Positions 62,331 through 64,000 of a stretch of 64,000 nucleotides of DNA are shown piece after piece. The notes beneath the pieces are model-generated. The model did no database searches and had not been told where the DNA came from. It worked only from the letters and a program-made list of their open reading frames with translations. Position 1 is the stretch's first letter. Each line of letters begins with the position of its first letter. The stretch comes from Osedax fenrisi (Eukaryota; Annelida; Polychaeta; Sabellida; Siboglinidae), in NCBI GenBank assembly GCA_964019155.1, contig OZ025240.1, forward strand, positions 80,303,390-80,367,389. Direction: 5' to 3'. The translations under genes and the position numbers were made by a program.

Positions 62331-64000
62331 CTTTGTCGGCCACTCGTGCCACTCCCCGGCAACCACTTCAGCAAGTGGGCTAACACAATTGACGGGGATA
62401 CCTGCACTGTAACTGTAGCGGAAAAGTTACTAGCTGACCAACGGTCAAGAGCGGATTAATCATATTATTAAACGACCTAGTACACTGCGTATATTCGATC
62501 TATAGATCGTATAGAGTATACTCTCTACACGATACTGATACATATAGTTTGGAGAGGAGATAGGCGCCGCCAAAAGTAATCAATCCTACAGAAATAAAAC
62601 ACGACTTACATTATAAATTCCATAATACCAGATTGTTTGATGACCTTATTATCCACGACCGCACATACCATCATTTTTTCCAGGACGGTTGTGTTAAATC
62701 AAATACTGGATTAAATACAATATTGATAAATACGACATCAACAACAACAACAATAACGACAACAATAATGGTCAAAGGAGGCAAATAAGATGATAATTAA
62801 ATGCAAACAAGTGCCATATCTATATATGTACCTATAGGTATATGGCACGTATGCACACTTAGAGGAGTCGGGCACATTCATGAACTGATGAAGGAGCTAA
62901 ATAACTATACATGCGACATCATTGGTTTGGCTGAAACAAGGTGGAAACACTCTGGTGAGATTATTGGCAGATTTGCTCTAGGTAAATCTAACCAAAGAGG
63001 TAATAGACTTCTAGAATATTGCACCAAGAATAATCTAATAATTGCAAATATACTACACCCACAAAATAACTCACAAAAATCTACTTGGCCTGTCTCATAA
63101 TCAAATTGTCTATATTTGTATACTTCAGTGGTTCAAATAAAGCATACATAAATCTACGACTAGAACCTACCCGGGAGAAGATATTTAGTAGTATTAATAG
63201 AGATGGTGATTTAGTATTATATAACATGAAGTACAAATTACGAATACAGAAAAAGAGCAGGAATATTAGAGTAAGATCTGACGTAGAAAAGTTAAAGAAC
63301 GTAGAAATCAACAAACAGAGCAGGAATATTAGAGTAAGATCTGACGTAGAAAAGTTAAAGAACGTCGAAATCAACAAACAGAACAACGATGAATTATAAA
63401 ATAAACTAGTTGTCATTAACATAGATAAATTATACACTATTGAAGGATATACTCAAATTTCTAAGATAATAATCCGATAGCTCAACACATCTTGGTAAAG
63501 TATATATCTAAGGAACAACTATGGATTACAGATGGTATTTTGTATATGTTCGGAAAAAATTGAAGCTGGAAGATAACTAAATATCAATATGAAGAACACT
63601 TTGAAGTATACAGACATACACATAATGTTATACGTAGTAGGATGAAAGCATTACATAATTAATGACTATAGTCTTATAAGATCACACTTCAAGTCAATTT
63701 ATATATATATAGATGAAAATGGGAATAAAGAGAAAAAGATCATTCAATACGCTAAAGTAGGTCCTAATCACCAGTTAGAAACCCGAATAATGACAATCAT
63801 GGGAGATAAAAATGGTATATACCACTTGCTGATAATAATTCCAGAATAGAAAGATTGACAAAATATTGAAAATATCTCTATAACTTTAAAATTAATCCTA
63901 ATTGCGATAAATTGCAAAACAACAATCATCCGTCTAAGATGGAACAGACGGTGAAAATACTGAAGTCTGAAATGAAGAGGCAATACATTGCCTTAAGAAT
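62331..64000 (+). pseudogene. RTE-like LINE relic
   Basis: The plus strand at 62850-63090 reads ELMKELNNYTCDIIGLAETR, then GEIIGRFALGKSNQRGNRLL and NNLIIANILH, the endonuclease region of RTE-type LINEs (GRFGLG-NERG motif). Downstream, short broken segments such as MEQTVKILKSEMKRQ reach the window edge. The 62331-62800 stretch (higher GC) may be its 5' UTR. Many stops and frameshifts. The relic runs off the window. Confidence 0.6.
63255..63380. repeat. 63-bp tandem duplication
   Basis: Two adjacent 63-bp units differing at one base (63255-63317 and 63318-63380) inside the RTE relic, in frame (SRNIRVRSDVEKLKN twice). Confidence 0.88.

Overview
The window is animal nuclear DNA: intron-rich, strongly AT-biased (exons near 50% GC, introns mostly A/T), full of microsatellites, LINEs, tRNA-derived SINEs and short inverted-repeat transposons. 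I cannot name the species. The gene content and unusual splice donors suggest an invertebrate metazoan.

One host gene was found. It lies on the minus strand from the start codon at 50539 to beyond base 1 and is the 5' part of a hemicentin-like extracellular matrix gene. I could chain 41 exons whose phases all match (5112 nt, 1704 codons, no in-frame stop). They encode a signal peptide, a von Willebrand A domain with MIDAS residues, the hemicentin linker region and 14 I-set Ig domains, the last cut by the window edge. Every intron between Ig domains is phase 1, whereas introns inside Ig domains have mixed phases. About 31 of 40 splice donors begin GTT (favoured form GTTAGT) instead of GTR, the most unusual feature of the window.

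Layout, in + coordinates. 1-22700: Ig exons with small introns. The intron at 3705-7024 holds a 2.5 kb 19-bp minisatellite and telomere-like repeats, and the one at 22319-22553 is almost pure (TAC)n. 22700-27300: the vWA-Ig linker exons. 27300-50540: vWA exons separated by large transposon-laden introns. The 27271-36615 intron carries a decayed CR1/L2-like LINE on the minus strand and an AT-rich LINE on the plus strand with an intact 993-codon ORF2. 39398-45289 carries a LINE relic with three successive foldbacks. 50540-64000: upstream region with no host gene, holding inverted-repeat elements, decayed LINEs (one split by a Harbinger-like element with 82-bp perfect inverted repeats), SINEs and an RTE relic.

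The exon chain was built by hand from splice dinucleotides, frame continuity and the known hemicentin domain order. Transcript evidence would be the decisive check. Transposon boundaries are approximate except where inverted repeats or target duplications fix them.
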